Shown here one piece after another: positions 43,181 through 54,208 of a stretch of DNA of 54,208 nucleotides. The translations under genes and the position numbers were made by a program. The first letter of the stretch is position 1. Each line of letters begins with the position of its first letter. The stretch spans positions 1 to 54,208 of the forward strand of contig JAMQCK010000134.1 in NCBI GenBank assembly GCA_024196135.1, given 5' to 3'. This DNA is from Pleurotus ostreatus/Saccharomyces cerevisiae fusant (taxonomy: Eukaryota; Opisthokonta). The notes under the pieces were generated by a model. That model had not been told where the DNA came from, did no database searches, and was given only the letters and a program-made list of their open reading frames with translations.

Positions 43181-44529
43181 TATCGCAGCTCCTCTGGTTA
43201 ATTCGAGACCCAAAGATATCGCAGTCGATCGAGAAATGATAAGTCCCTAGTAGTCAGGTTCTTGGAGAGGTCTAGTGTGTTGGAATTAATGCGATATGTC
43301 GACCAAAGGAAGTGCCAGTGGGTTCAGAGCTATGGCGAATCTTCCGTGTCGACTGTAGTGGCGGGAACAGATAGAGAGAGGGGAGCAGAGTATCAGATCT
43401 TCGCTAGCCGTGCCCGCCGCGCACTCGAGATGAGGACGGCACGCTTCTAACACGAGGCATGATAGATCGGGATTGGCCGTTCATGTCGCGTTGCAGGCTG
43501 GCGTGAGCACGCCGAAGACTGTGAAGTCGAGAGGAGGATCGGCAGCATAGGGACTAGTAGGCGAAGTGTATGAGCTAGAAAACATCAGGACCAGGTGAAG
43601 CCGTCATGGAGGAAAGAGCTAAGAGGACAAGTTCAAGGCGAGTTGTTTCGAGGCCTTTCGTGGCGCAGACGGAAGCACAAGTCACGCCTACTATCATGCT
43701 CACGTTCAAGGTCTACACGAGAATCACGTCGGCACCCTATATCGCATCGAGTACGCCGACGGTATCGAATTCATGAACTACGTAGCTTATACACAAGTGA
43801 AGATAAGAGATGAGAAAGCTCGACGAATAAGGGTAAAACAACCGGCCAGAGCTAGAGTAACCAACACGGTCAGACGAGCCACACCCACCAGCTACGAATG
43901 TCTGTCTGTCTGAACAATAGGAATCGGTACTGCACACTCGCAGCACGGTATGCATACTCGAATCACGGAAGCGAAGGGCAAGGTGGTATAAACGAGTGAC
44001 TTCTGCGGCAGCAGCAACGGGGATGCGCTGCACGAGCAGCAAAAGAGACGCCCGCGAGGTGGGGGTTTGCAGAGAAGGGAAACGTGTAATAATGTAGCTA
44101 TAGCGTCCAGGGCACAAACACAGTCGGGTAAGCCAACGCAGCGACGACGACGTCAGAAGATGGTGAGGGAGGTGGACCAGCGGCAGGGTGCATGGTAGAT
44201 GGTAGTGGGGGCGGCAGCGAAGCGGATACGGTGGCGACCTGAGCTCGCGGACATCGCGTGCAGTTCCCGCAGGTGGAGCAGCACCGACCGACACCGACAT
44301 CCGGCCAAGGCGTGTTAGGTCGAGGGGAGGGGGAAGAGCATAACGGCGACGACGGGAACGGGTGAAGCGAATAATGTTAGAAGAGGTGCAACGATGCAGG
44401 TGACAGTAATAACACAGACAGCGCAACGACAGACAACCACAAGCCCAAAAGAGAGTGACGAAACGAAAGGTCGTAGAGGTCGTGAGGGTGGTGGTTATGG
44501 GACAGCACGCTCAGCGCGCGCTACGGGGA
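43181..44529. other. Long intergenic region between two minus-strand genes
   Basis: About 1.35 kb forming the promoter of the F-box membrane gene and the downstream region of the Ser-rich membrane gene. A 229-codon open frame on minus (43737-44426) has composition biased to Tyr/Ser/Leu/Arg and no domain. I regard it as non-coding, perhaps 3' UTR. Confidence 0.5.
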
Positions 44530-46108
44530 TCAATGTTGATGGTCCGTCGCAGTGTCCGCATCGCTCAGCGTCTCAACACGCACCCCGCGCGACGAGCTTA
44601 CGCTCCGTATGTCGCGCCCTTCCTCTGCTAACTGTCGGTTGATCAGCTCCTCCTCTGGCGGCTCCTTGTTCTCCGGACTCTCGCCCTCTTCTACAGGTTG
44701 AGCGGCGAAGTCAGGTTTCCTGAGCGCCTTGCGGAACGCGTCAGCCATGATCGCCGCATCCGCCCCTGAGAACGGCGCATTTTCGCCTGCGCTGTTCGCG
44801 TGCGAGATTGTCGACGCGCCGTCCGGGGAGACGATGCTCGGTGCATTCTGGCCTCCGTGACCGGCGGAACTCTGCTGGCGTTCGACACCGGCCGCACCCC
44901 CCACGAGTAGCGGCGACGCGGGTCCTCCGTTATCAACATGTTGCATCATAGGGGATGATGACCCCATGGAATTGCGTTGAGACTCGAGTTCCCGTTGCCT
45001 GCGCATTCTCCGGATGATGAGGAAGGCGAGGACGCAACTGGCGGCCACAGCTAGGAAGCCCAAGACAACAATAACGGCGATTGCCCAGTGTGGGAAACCG
45101 CCATCCTTGTCACCAGATTGCAGCCCACCATCAGAGCCGTCGGAGTTATTCCCGCCGCCAGTGGAAGAGGCACCACTCGCAGACGAAGTGAGCGACGCCG
45201 ACGCGGAAGCGGCCGACGCAGATGAGGCGGATGCCGAGGAGGCGGACATTGATGACACCACAGAATCCGCGTACGTAGTCTCTGAAGCGAAAATGAGCAG
45301 AAGTTCCGGGATGAGAAAGTTTTGAGGCAGACGTACGGACGGCGCTGAAAATGGTTTGTGTTGTCTCCGTACCGTCGAGGCCGTTGCCTGCGGGAGTGAC
45401 CACCCAGTAGAACGGGTAGGTCGTGTTGCTCCCATCCCAATTCTCGCCTCGATCGCCCCACCAGCTATCATTGACCTGCGCGCGGATGACTCCTGGTGTG
45501 CCATACTTGGGGTTGGTTTCGTTCGGAAAGTAGAGTATTTGCTGAAGTGTGTCGCCTTGAAAGAGGTATATGTCGACCAGGTCGCGTTGTGCGTACTGCG
45601 GCAGCCGCGAATTCCCTGGGAAATGATCAGATGCGGTGGTGACACGCCGTTGGTGCAACACGTACAGACGAAGGACGCATACTGGTGCTGAGCGATGACC
45701 GTGTCCGCGGTCGGAAAGCACGAGAGGCGCGAGTTGTCCGTCATGATTTCGCACTCGTACATCGCATCCTCTAGTGCGCGCAACGGGCTGTGATGAGCGT
45801 ATGTCCGACATCAGGCTAACGGGCGTAACGCACCAATGGCGGCCTGGTCCGCGATGTCCTGCCGGGGCAGTTTTGCATCCCTGTTCTGCCAGAGGGAACG
45901 GTCGCTTGTTCGTCGCCGCTTCCTTTGGGACGCGATAGTCGAGGGGCCGGCATCGGGCGCCGGGGTCTGCTGCGGCCATGGGCTTTCTGTCGGGGATGGC
46001 ATGTAGGGAGGGTATTATAGGACCGTAGGGAAGAGTGGAGGAGGTGGCTAGAACCACTAGTGCGGCGAGCGGGAACTGGATGTAGACGATTAGGAAGACT
46101 GTTGGCTT
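44530..46108 (-). CDS. Single-pass membrane protein with Ser/Ala-rich stalk (basidiomycete family)
   Basis: The order is an N-terminal hydrophobic stretch (FLIVYIQFPLAALVVLATSS), a Pro/Thr-rich linker, then the extracellular block RDAKLPRQDIADQAAIEDAM... YECEIMTDNSRLSCFP, NSRLPQYAQRDLVDIYLFQG and NDSWWGDRGENWDGSNTTYP. A stalk of Ser/Ala repeats follows (SVVSSMSASSASASSASAAS), then a transmembrane helix HWAIAVIVVLGFLAVAASCV... LAFLIIRRMRRQRE and a long cytosolic tail ending RVETLSDADTATDHQH. Splices join IEDAM, FVW|NSRL and FSAVQ|TTYADSV in phase. The layout recurs in Agaricomycetes as uncharacterised membrane proteins; a cell-surface or vacuolar role is inference. I could not place the true start: the frame before FLIVYIQF is closed by a stop, so an upstream exon is needed. 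The right boundary given is the last supported base. Confidence 0.75.
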
Positions 46109-48066
46109 CTGGGTAGATAGCGTCTAGATGGCGGCATCCAGGGCTCGTTCAGCGATACCAGACACGGGGCGGTGTCGTCGAGGACGTCGACGATGGGCAC
46201 AGCGGCTGACAGCGGTCGTGAACGGCGAACGGCGGCGAGGCGAAGGGCGGAACTGTCGAGTGCAGGTGTATTTTCCCACGCTAATCCTCACACGTGCCGA
46301 ATTCGGCAAATTTGTATTTTCGCCGTCCACATCAGACGATGCGGCCTGGGTTGCCCACCGACGCTGTCGAGCTCACAGCCGCGACAATACAGGCCGCTCG
46401 CGTAAGTGCCTTGACCCTCCCCCTCCTCCTCCCCCTCGAGCAGCCACCTTCCACACCCAAGCGGGCAGTGACCCGGGGTCCGCCTAATTTCCAAGAATTC
46501 GCATGGGTATTTCGATCCCTCGCCGCGACGTCACGGATGATGCTATTCGTGACCCTCGGCAATGGCCAGGACATTCGGATTGTTCGATTTCCTTCTTCCA
46601 CCATCGTGCGAGCGCGGGAGGGCGCGCACCCGCCCTCATCTTTCCTCGTCGAACTGGAAGCTGCTGGGCGTCCTCACCTCGCCGGCGAAAGCGTGGATCA
46701 CGAAGCTCATCACAATACAATGCACATCACATGCTTGGCCCCGTCCGAAGCGCTTCCACACGCCCACTGAATTATTTCGCTGCTTTCCTATCAGCGGGAG
46801 GTGCGTTTCTCGCCCGCGAACCATTACTTACTCGCAGAAATGCGCCCTCCTTCTTGTGCCCTTATTTTTCGTACTCCCCGACGGCCTTGCGCACACAAGG
46901 TTCAACAACGTTTGACGCGCGCGCGTACCTGCATCCCCCCATTCAGGGCCACAGACGTCAGCCGTCGATCCGCTGCCTCATGGGTGCTCTCGGGGCGGAC
47001 AGAAGGGCGAAATTGCCCGAGCGTGGTGGCGGGGATGCCAATCGATGATGACGCCAGACCAGCACCTGGTGCCTACCTGCCTACCTGGCAGCAGCACGCC
47101 CTGCTCGAAGCCTTCGGACAAGTTCCAACCCTCGCGCGCGCTGTCAGTCGCCGAAATGAAACAGGGCGCGGAACGGAAGTTTCTTCGTGGACGCTAGGTA
47201 TCGCGAGGCCGGCGGAGGAGGCAAAGGTTCATAATTGACGGAGGTGCGTACGCGAGACGGTAAGGTCGAAGAACGTCGGTCAAAAGGAAACGTTGCGCTC
47301 GAAGTGCAGTAGAACTCTAGTCCTGCTCATCCGAAAAAAATCTGCATCCCATGGATCTCATTCTGAGCCCTCTGCCCTCGGTGGTTCGTGCCCATACAAA
47401 TATCTAGGATAGGCAGTAGAAGAACAAGAAGACGGACCTCCCAAAGCCCACCTATGCGGCCGAATGCGCATCTCATGCTTGCGGCCGAATACGCCTCCCC
47501 TTGACGCATCAGCCCAGGTGTGTCGCGGTCAGCAGGCGCCGATGACCACAGGTCCACAGCAGTTGGGCGGGCAAAGGCCGTAAAATCGGGCATTGCGCCT
47601 TGGTCACCGATAATGAGGGACTTTGCCATTGACGATGACATTGCACAAGAACGCAATGACGAAAGAAGATCTCAGGGCAGTGAGGCTGGCGGAAGCAGGA
47701 GGCGGGAGATTAGGAACCTGGTCACGTGGATTTGTCCTTTATCCCAAATGGGGACCGGTGATTGCCGCTCGGGCCCGAAGTTCAACTTTACGGCCAGGAA
47801 CGGCCGTCGAGCCCGCTTTCGTACATCTGTGGTCGTTCTCATCCTTGCAAGAACTTGCAGCTCATCCAGCCTCATGCAATGTACGTGACTCTTTAAAACG
47901 GTGAACATCTCACAGCTCCCCGCTCTGTAGACCATAAAACCCCATTTCGCGGATACGCATCTCCGCTTCTACACTTGCAATTGTTCATCTACAGAAAGTT
48001 TACATTTCGGTGTACACATTTTCACAATGCCCCCGTGCATAAATATGCAGGGCAGACTTGGCCGCT
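46109..48066. other. About 2 kb without a supportable gene
   Basis: Holds the missing first exon and promoter of the Ser-rich membrane gene, and at the right end the downstream flank of the SDR. Open frames (for example 46294-46770 and 46503-47048, plus) have Arg/Pro/Ser-biased composition, no domain and no splice continuation. No tRNA-like or repeat structure is seen by eye. Confidence 0.5.
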
Positions 48067-49252
48067 CTATACGCGAGCGGGGTTCACCGCGGTGTAGCCA
48101 CCGTCGATAGTGAGTTCCTGGCCGTTCATGTAGTATCCTGCCGGAGAGGCGAGGTATACCGCCGTGCCAGCCATCTCCTCGGGCCTGTGTAGAGTCACGT
48201 TAGTCCCGGGGGTTGGCGAACATAAAGGAGGGTATGATCACTCACGTTCCATCGCGCCTCGCCGGCACCGACACCAAGCCCTTCCCGATCTTGTCCACCA
48301 CATCCGCAGGGATCTTGTCAAAGGTCATCTCCGACGCGTAGACGCCGGGCGAGATGGAGTTGACGCGAACAGGGATCTGTCGCCGTGCGTACTCGGTCGA
48401 GAGCATGCGCGTCAGGTGGCTGGCGGCGGCCTTGGCGGAGTTGTAGGCAAACTGTGGCGCGGGTTAGCGAGTGGGGGACGGATATAGGGTATATGAAGCT
48501 GATATAGCCATGCCATAGAGATGGCGGAGAGGGAATGGTGGTATGGGTAGTATGAGTGGTGGTGAGGGAAGGAGATGAACGTACGTGGTCCTGCGCGACC
48601 TTGATCGTGCCGCTGATACTCGTGATGTTGATGATGCTCGAGGAGAACGCGCCATAGTCCGCCGCGCCCTTCGCCAGCAGTCCCACGAACGCAGACGACA
48701 CAAAGAAGATGGAGTGGTTGTTGATCGCGAACACATCCGACCAGCCCTGCTGATCCTCCTTGAACAGGGTCATCCCGAACGCCTCGGGGTCCCTGTTCTC
48801 CGGCGCGTCCGGGTTGCTCATGAAGTTCGAGCACGGGCCGACCTGCCCTGCGCTGATTGACGGTGGGGAGTGAGGTTTAGTTACGGGTGGCGATGGATGG
48901 GGGGGGGAACGCACTTGTTGACCAACACATGCAGCTTCCCCTCCTTATCCGCGATCTCCTTTTTCGCGCTCAGGATGCTGTCCTTGTTCGTCGCGTCCAT
49001 CTTCAACCTGTAGGGGGATCAGCTCTTTGCCCCACTCCGAAAACGCTCTACGTACGGAACCAACGACCCCGCCCCACTGAAGCCGCTAGCCGCCTTCTGC
49101 AGCACCTCGAACCGCCGCCCCGTAATGTACACCTTCGCGCCGTTCGACGCCAGCCCCCGCGCGATCATGTACCCGATGCCCGTGCCGCCGCCCGTGACGA
49201 CCGCGACGCGACCGCTGAGGTCGAACAGCGCTTTTGCGGCGAATGAGGCCAT
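48067..49252 (-). CDS. Short-chain dehydrogenase/reductase (3-oxoacyl-reductase-like)
   Basis: Classical SDR of about 300 residues in five exons, starting at 49252 (MASFAAKALFDLSGRVAVVT). The cofactor motif is TGGGTGIGYMIARGLASNG, with GRR after the second strand suggesting NADPH preference. The adenine-binding Asp is in LKMDATNKDS. NAG is in NNAGQVGPCSNF. The catalytic Ser is in IINITSISGTIK and the Tyr/Lys in FAYNSAKAAASHL. The post-catalytic loop is RVNSISPGVYASEMTF, and the C-terminus PEEMAGTAVYLASPAGYYMN... LTIDGGYTAVNPARV is the typical family end. A long insert after NAG (NPDAPENRDPEAFGMTLFKE) is a feature of a fungal subgroup. The substrate is unknown. Confidence 0.9.
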
Positions 49253-49583
49253 GGCGATACTGTACGCTGCGAGTAGATGGGGGCGATAGACAAGTGTGGG
49301 GGACCCCAGACGACAGCGGGGTTGGGCACCGCGCGGGGTCGCAGGCACTTAAAGCCGCGGCCCGGCGCGCCCGATACTCAGGAGGCGCGGGCGGCGGCAC
49401 GCAGGGCACGAAGTCGAAGCCCGGAACTCAGCACGCCTGGGCGGCTCTGCTCAGCGACGAGGCGCAAAGAAATCATGCTGCACGTAAAATCCCATAGATC
49501 AAGCAAGTACATCACGGTCGTCAGTGGTTGAGTACAAGAGGCATTCAGTCAGGGCGGCATCGGGCCGGAGTCCCTTCACCCCC
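49253..49583. other. Intergenic region between SDR and Prp24/SART3
   Basis: About 330 bases forming the SDR promoter and the downstream flank of the Prp24 gene. No coding signal is seen. Confidence 0.5.
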
Positions 49584-52500
49584 TCACCCCAGCATTTTTC
49601 TGAAATCGTCCTGCCCTCGTCCCTCCGCGGGCTTGCTTCCCGACGCCCCAGATCCCGCCGCTGAAGCCCCGGGCGCAGGTTTCGCCGCGCCTGCTACCGG
49701 CGGCTTCCTCGCATGACCGAGGCCCGCGCGCGGGCGCGACGCGGCCGCCCTAGGTATAAACATGCCCGCGCCAGGCTTCGCGTCCTTCGCCTGTCGGCCT
49801 TCGAACACGAGCTTGAGCTCCCGGCCATTGAACACGATGGGCTCCTTCCGAAGTTGCAGCACGCCGAGGTCCTGAGGGCGCGTTAGTATGCGAGGGAGAG
49901 TGTGGATGCGAAGGGCATACCGCAGCGGACTCGAGCTCTACGACCGCCTCGTTCTTGTCCTTGAAGACCTCGACGCGCTTGACTTTCATGACCTTCTCGA
50001 GTTCTTGCTGTAGTCGGCCATCGTCAGCGTCCGGCGGGAGGTTCTTAACCATGAACGAGCGGCTGCGGATCTCGTCCTGGCGACCCAAGCCAGTGTCTGC
50101 CTGCGCTTGGTTCCTTTCGACATATGAGCTGATAGTCCTGAAGGAAAAGCTGGGAACATACTTGAACTTGGCTTTCGTACTCGCACTGGCTATCGTCACC
50201 GCAATACGCCGCTTCTTAAGCTCATAGTTGTTCGCCGCCAACGCCGCGTTCGCATCCTTCTCATTCTCAAACTCGACGAACGCAAAACCCTTGCAGGTGT
50301 TGTCCTTCGAGTCCAAAGCGATGCGCACGTCTTTGAGGGTTCCATACTGCAGTAGTAGGTCAGCTCACGCGATGTAGCCGGGAATCTAGTAGGCACGAAC
50401 CGTCTTGAACACCTTCTCCAGGTCCTGCTTCGTCGTGAACTTGCTGAGTCCAGCGACATAGAGTTCGCGCTCTTGTGCGTCCTGGTCGGTACGCTCCTTC
50501 TTCCGCTCTGGATTCGAGATGTACACATTGAGCGGCAGTCCAGGGTCGAGTTCGCGACCGTGCAACTCGAGTGCCTGTTCGGCGGCAGTCTACGACGAGG
50601 AACGATGAGAGTCTGCGCGAGGTCGACGTTCTGGGGCACGTACCGGGTTCGTGTATTGCACGTAGCAGAAGCGCCTCGAGCTCTTGAATTTCTTACTGGG
50701 CCAGCGCACCTCGAAGATCGTGCCATACTACCTCGTCAATTAGCGATCGCTTTCCATCTGGCAATGACGGTCCTCTCACCTGGCCAAACAACTCGCGAAT
50801 AGCCGCATCGTCCGTCTTCTCCGGGAAGTTCGTCACGTACAAAGTTGACTTCCATGCCAGATGGACATCGATCTCTTCGCCCTGGATGCGCTTCTTGTCC
50901 TTTGTGAGGGCTTGCGGTACACTGTCCTATAAGTTGGTCAGCGCCACATCTGGTGAAGAGCACAGAAATCCCTATCCATACCCTCTGCATAAACTCCACT
51001 GTCGCCACCACCGCCTTCTCCAAATGCGTAATCTTGATCTCGCGAATGGGTCCACACTGTCAACCTCTCATCAACATCCCATACCCCCACTCGTCTAACC
51101 CACACCCAAAACCGACTCACATCCTTGAACAGCCCCCTCAGATCCTCCTCCTGCACATTAGGCGGCAGCTCCGACGCGAACACCGTGCAGTTCTCGCGAT
51201 CGCGCTTGAGCGGCGGGCCCTTTGGCTCGACCTTGGCCCTCTTCTGCGACTGGTCGCTAGGGCCGGCGTCGTCCTCCGCTGCGCGCTTGGTGCCGCGCTC
51301 GCCGGTGGGTGCAGGAGCGTCGACGTCCATGGGCGCGTCGGTGTGCGGGATAGGGGCGTCGGCGACTTGGGCTTGGTTTGCCTGCTGCTCGGCGGCGTAT
51401 TGATAGGCTGCGCGTTCGGCTTCCTGGAAGGGAATCGGGTGATTAGTCTCATGTATCAAGCTCGTCGTAACGGCCATGCAAAGGCCTCGAACCAACTCAC
51501 CTTCGCCCTCCGCGCATTAACCTGATACCTCGCGCGCTCGACCTTATCCAAGCAATCCTCAATCTCATCCACCGAACCATGAATATGCTCGAAGTTCAGC
51601 CACGCATCCCAAATTGCCTCCGGCCAATCGAGGTGCTTGCCGTGCACGTCGTTGAAAACGTGGCGGGCGGCGTCGATTTGGCCTTGTTTGCTGTGAATGG
51701 GCAGTGGTTAAAAGATTGTTCGGAGGGAGTGGTCAGAGAAGGAATAGGCCGATGCGTAGACGGGGTGGGACAACGTGTATACGGCGAGGGAGAAGACTCA
51801 CATCAAGCAATCCGTATACGCGAGCCAGACCGCGTAGCTGATCTTGTGTGCCTTGGCAGCGGCTTGCCAGACTTCGATCGCTCCGGCGGGTAGCGAGGCT
51901 ACTTCGGTATACTGCCGTCGTCGTCAGGTTTGGTAAATCCCTGATGATGTTGCGCGGACAGCTTACCACATCAGCGAGGAACTTCTCTAGCCTCAACCTT
52001 GGGTCGCCAGCGCGCGAAGCTGCAAGTTGTGCATCAGCAACGCAAAATTTCGAGAAGCCTAGATGTATCATGGCGACCAGACTGACCTGCGCGAACCATC
52101 CCTATTCCAGTCTCAACGACAGCGATCAGGCCGGCGATGGCGTCTGCGTCTGCGAAAGGGCCTAGTTACGCACTTGAATTCGTTACGAAGTACAACAAGC
52201 TTACCCTCCGCAGACCGCTTGTCGTATCCCGCTCGAGCGAGCACGACGGGGACGATCTGTTCCACGTCCGTTTGTAGGAGGCCAGTGGCGAAGGCGCGGT
52301 CGTAGATGGCTGGCACTTTAAGTCAGCACCTGCACGCAACTGACGCTGCATGTAGAAACAAGCGTACCTGCCACGGTTTCCCTATTCGGCTCATCTTCGT
52401 CTGACACTTCGTCCTTCGTCCGCTCGAGAAAGCGCATGTATCGAGCCCACATTTCGCCACTGCCAGGTATGCTGCGGGCTGCGCGCTTGTACGTTCGGTG

Positions 52501-53735
52501 TTGGATTTTCTCGGGGGCCCCTTGTATGCGCTGGGGGCGGATTCATGGTGAGCATCGGACGACATATTGAAAAGCGATAGCCGCGTACCAAGGCATCGAG
52601 GTAGGCGACCCAAAAGCTCCTCAGCGCCTCTTCCGCTCCAGCCTCGCCTGCAGCTCTTCGCTTCGCTGCTTCTGCTATTGCGCGTTCGTGCACCGCGACT
52701 AGGACGGCTAAGTCCGGGTACTTAGCGCGTCGTTCATAGGCGGCATAGCGGTCGAAGACAGCGAGGGAGTTGCCTGTCTGCGTCTGGTATCACATCAAAG
52801 AATGAGACAATAGAGCATATAAATGTGAAAGATTGAGGCGCACCAATTCCCTCTCGAAGGGCTCCCTGCGGTCATAGCCCTTGACGGCTCTTCCGCGGAT
52901 TTTGGACGCCTCGACGAGCATCTCCTCGTACGCCTGAGGGGGCTGGTGATTGGTAGTGAAGGATGAGTACGCCTGGAAGGTTTCGTCGGAGTCTATGCGC
53001 AGATTCCATGTCAGGTAGCCCGAGCTGAAGATGAGATGGACATACTGACTGGAGTGGGGTTGCTGCAGCCGACTGAGAAATAGCAGGTTCATCTGCTCTA
53101 CCAAAGGCGCTCTGAATGCACATGAGTATATGGCGCGCAAGAAGCAAAGGTGGACGTACTTGGCAGCCGGGGGCGCCTCCTCTATCCGTTGCAATTCCCA
53201 GTCTCTGTATGCATCCCACAGGAGGTGATCTTTGGAGATGTGTCCGTAACTCTTCGCCACGACACTTTGCAGTTGCGCGCGAGTCCATTCTGTGCTGAAG
53301 ACGTCGCCCAGTTCTTCCGGTTTGATGTTCTCCGCGTCCGCGTAGTGGTCGTAGCGGTCAACCAGGAAGTCAAGATGTTTCTTCAGGAGGTCAATCGCTG
53401 CTCAAATATCAGCACAATGCTATTCCTTGACCGTAAAGGCACGCACATAGGTAGTCATTCTCCGCCTTGTTGTACAAGTCGAGCAGCTCTTCCACTCCAG
53501 CAGCAGTCTCCAGATCCACACCTGACTCCTTGCTCGCGATTAAGCGCGCCCACACAGAATCCTCCGCTGCATAGAAGTTCGTGTACATCTCGCACGCGGA
53601 GACGACTTCTGCGCTCGTTGGGTCCGTAGCCGCCTCCGCGAGGCGAATGTGCTCGATGTGCAGCGCGACATCGAAGGGCTTCTCCGCAATCTTGTTGAGT
53701 ATGTCGGCTAGGGCATCCAGTCCGCTCTCGTCCAT
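49584..53735 (-). CDS. PRP24: Prp24/SART3, U4/U6 snRNP recycling factor
   Basis: Anneals U4 and U6 snRNAs for tri-snRNP reassembly. About 1000 residues in some twenty exons, starting at the ATG 53735-53733 (MDESGLDALADILNKIAEKP); the frame further up begins with TTG. N-terminal HAT repeats are visible (SVWARLIASKESGVDLETAA, LLKKHLDFLVDRYDHYADAE, HLLWDAYRDWELQRIEEAPP, AIWDAWLNFEHIHGSVDEIE). A basic/acidic linker (KRAAEDDAGPSDQSQKRAKV) leads to several RRMs: NCTVFASELPPNVQEEDLRG, KGFAFVEFENEKDANAALAA and RSFMVKNLPPDADDGRLQQE. The C-terminal Lsm-binding motif is intact (GQDDFRKMLG at the very end), as in SART3 and yeast Prp24. It is of the long, HAT-containing type found outside budding yeasts. 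Intron boundaries were not all fixed. Confidence 0.93.
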
Positions 53736-54107
53736 GGCGAAGGAGAGCACGTCGTGGGGGAACAAGACACGGAGGCGACGCGCTTGACGCGATCGCGTCA
53801 GGGTCGTCAGTCCGGCCCGTTAAGCCGGCCAACCCGAGCCCACAACTACAAGCACATGCAAACAAGGCTTGCGCCACCAAGCAACTTTAGGCTTTTTGAC
53901 ATGAGATTCTGATGTATTAGAATCAGAGTGTCTATCATGAGCGTGTCTTTCCCAAATTTTGCATTGCTTTCCTTTCCAAATGAGTGTAGTAGTACAAACG
54001 GATTACTAGCAGCCAGTGCAGTCCCAACAAGCCAAGTGTGCAAAATCGGAAGGGGGTATATGTCCTTCCTTTTAGAGGTCAAACACAGTGAGTTCAGTGA
54101 TATGCAC
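53736..54107. other. Intergenic region upstream of Prp24
   Basis: About 370 bases between Prp24 and the last gene. An open frame of 114 codons on minus (53846-54190) overlaps the true end of the next gene in a different frame and is rejected. Confidence 0.5.
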
Positions 54108-54208
54108 TCAGATGAGCTCAATGGAGTCGTAAACAAAGTTGGGGGAGAGGAAGGAGTCCCCTGAGCTGCCAGAAACGACGGAGATGTCAATGGTGTTGTC
54201 GCCAGCCA
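54108..54208 (-). CDS. C-terminal end of a gene continuing off the right edge, possibly a secreted polysaccharide lyase
   Basis: Only about 33 residues are visible. The frame from the window edge reads [17 protein letters not shown] and ends [14 protein letters not shown], with the stop TGA at 54110-54108. The N.I.I.VVSG.S.....SPNF.YD.IEL pattern is like the last beta strand of the C-terminal carbohydrate-binding domain of PL4 rhamnogalacturonan lyases. With so few residues this is a weak suggestion; that it is a real C-terminus is better supported. Confidence 0.45.
   Translation of the reverse strand, partial: AGDNTIDISVVSGSSGDSFLSPNFVYDSIELI

Noticed and set aside
43737..44426. 229-codon minus-strand frame downstream of the Ser-rich membrane gene
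   Set aside because: Biased Tyr/Ser/Leu/Arg composition, no domain; better read as a pyrimidine-rich untranslated region.
46503..47048. 181-codon plus-strand frame in the 2 kb gap
   Set aside because: Arg/Pro/Ser-rich, no conserved-looking blocks, no splice continuation.
1..54208. tRNA, rRNA, CRISPR, integron or phage features
   Set aside because: No B-box-like tRNA arm with a matching acceptor stem, no spaced direct repeats and no bacterial-type operons were seen. The gene structure is eukaryotic throughout.

Overview
The window is nuclear DNA from a filamentous basidiomycete, most likely an Agaricomycete. Genes are tightly packed on both strands and nearly every one is cut by many introns of roughly 45-70 bases, with GT..AG ends and CTNAY-like branch points. 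The family mix (F-box-like proteins, a MYND-finger protein, a fungal C2H2 family, a Ser-rich single-pass membrane protein family and several SDRs) fits that group. I see no rRNA, tRNA, CRISPR array, plasmid or phage feature. All calls come from reading translated frames and splice sites by eye; no database was searched.

Layout, left to right. A Rictor/Ste20 (TORC2) gene runs off the left edge on the minus strand and shares a divergent promoter with the splicing factor CWF19. A small membrane protein, the spliceosomal cyclophilin PPWD1 and the mitoribosomal protein mS41 (Fyv4) follow on plus. A C2H2 protein, then SNIP1/Pml1 (RES complex), lie on minus. A Ser-rich unknown protein, an F-box-like protein and an SDR are on plus, and a small secreted protein on minus. 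From 20.4 to 23.0 kb is a gene-poor stretch with two inverted copies of a repeat, 1.75 kb apart. Next come a DUF4504/C1orf74-like gene (minus) and the DEAH helicase Prp2/DHX16 (plus), sharing a divergent promoter. Then a DUF427 protein (minus), an acyl-CoA ligase (plus), a MYND protein (minus), a CNNM/Mam3 transporter-like protein (minus), an unknown helical protein (plus), a mitochondrial carrier (plus), an F-box-like membrane protein (minus), a Ser-rich membrane protein (minus), about 2 kb without a supportable gene, an SDR (minus), Prp24/SART3 (minus), and at the right edge the C-terminal end of a further minus-strand gene.

Five of about 22 genes are pre-mRNA splicing factors (CWF19, PPWD1, SNIP1/Pml1, Prp2/DHX16, Prp24/SART3). 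They are not adjacent and not on one strand, so this is a loose concentration, not an operon-like unit. I found no convincing new multi-gene system. The best leads are the inverted-repeat element, the reconstructed DUF4504-like gene, the small membrane protein found only after splicing, the His/Lys/Asp-rich insert in the CNNM protein and the unknown 37.5-40.0 kb gene.
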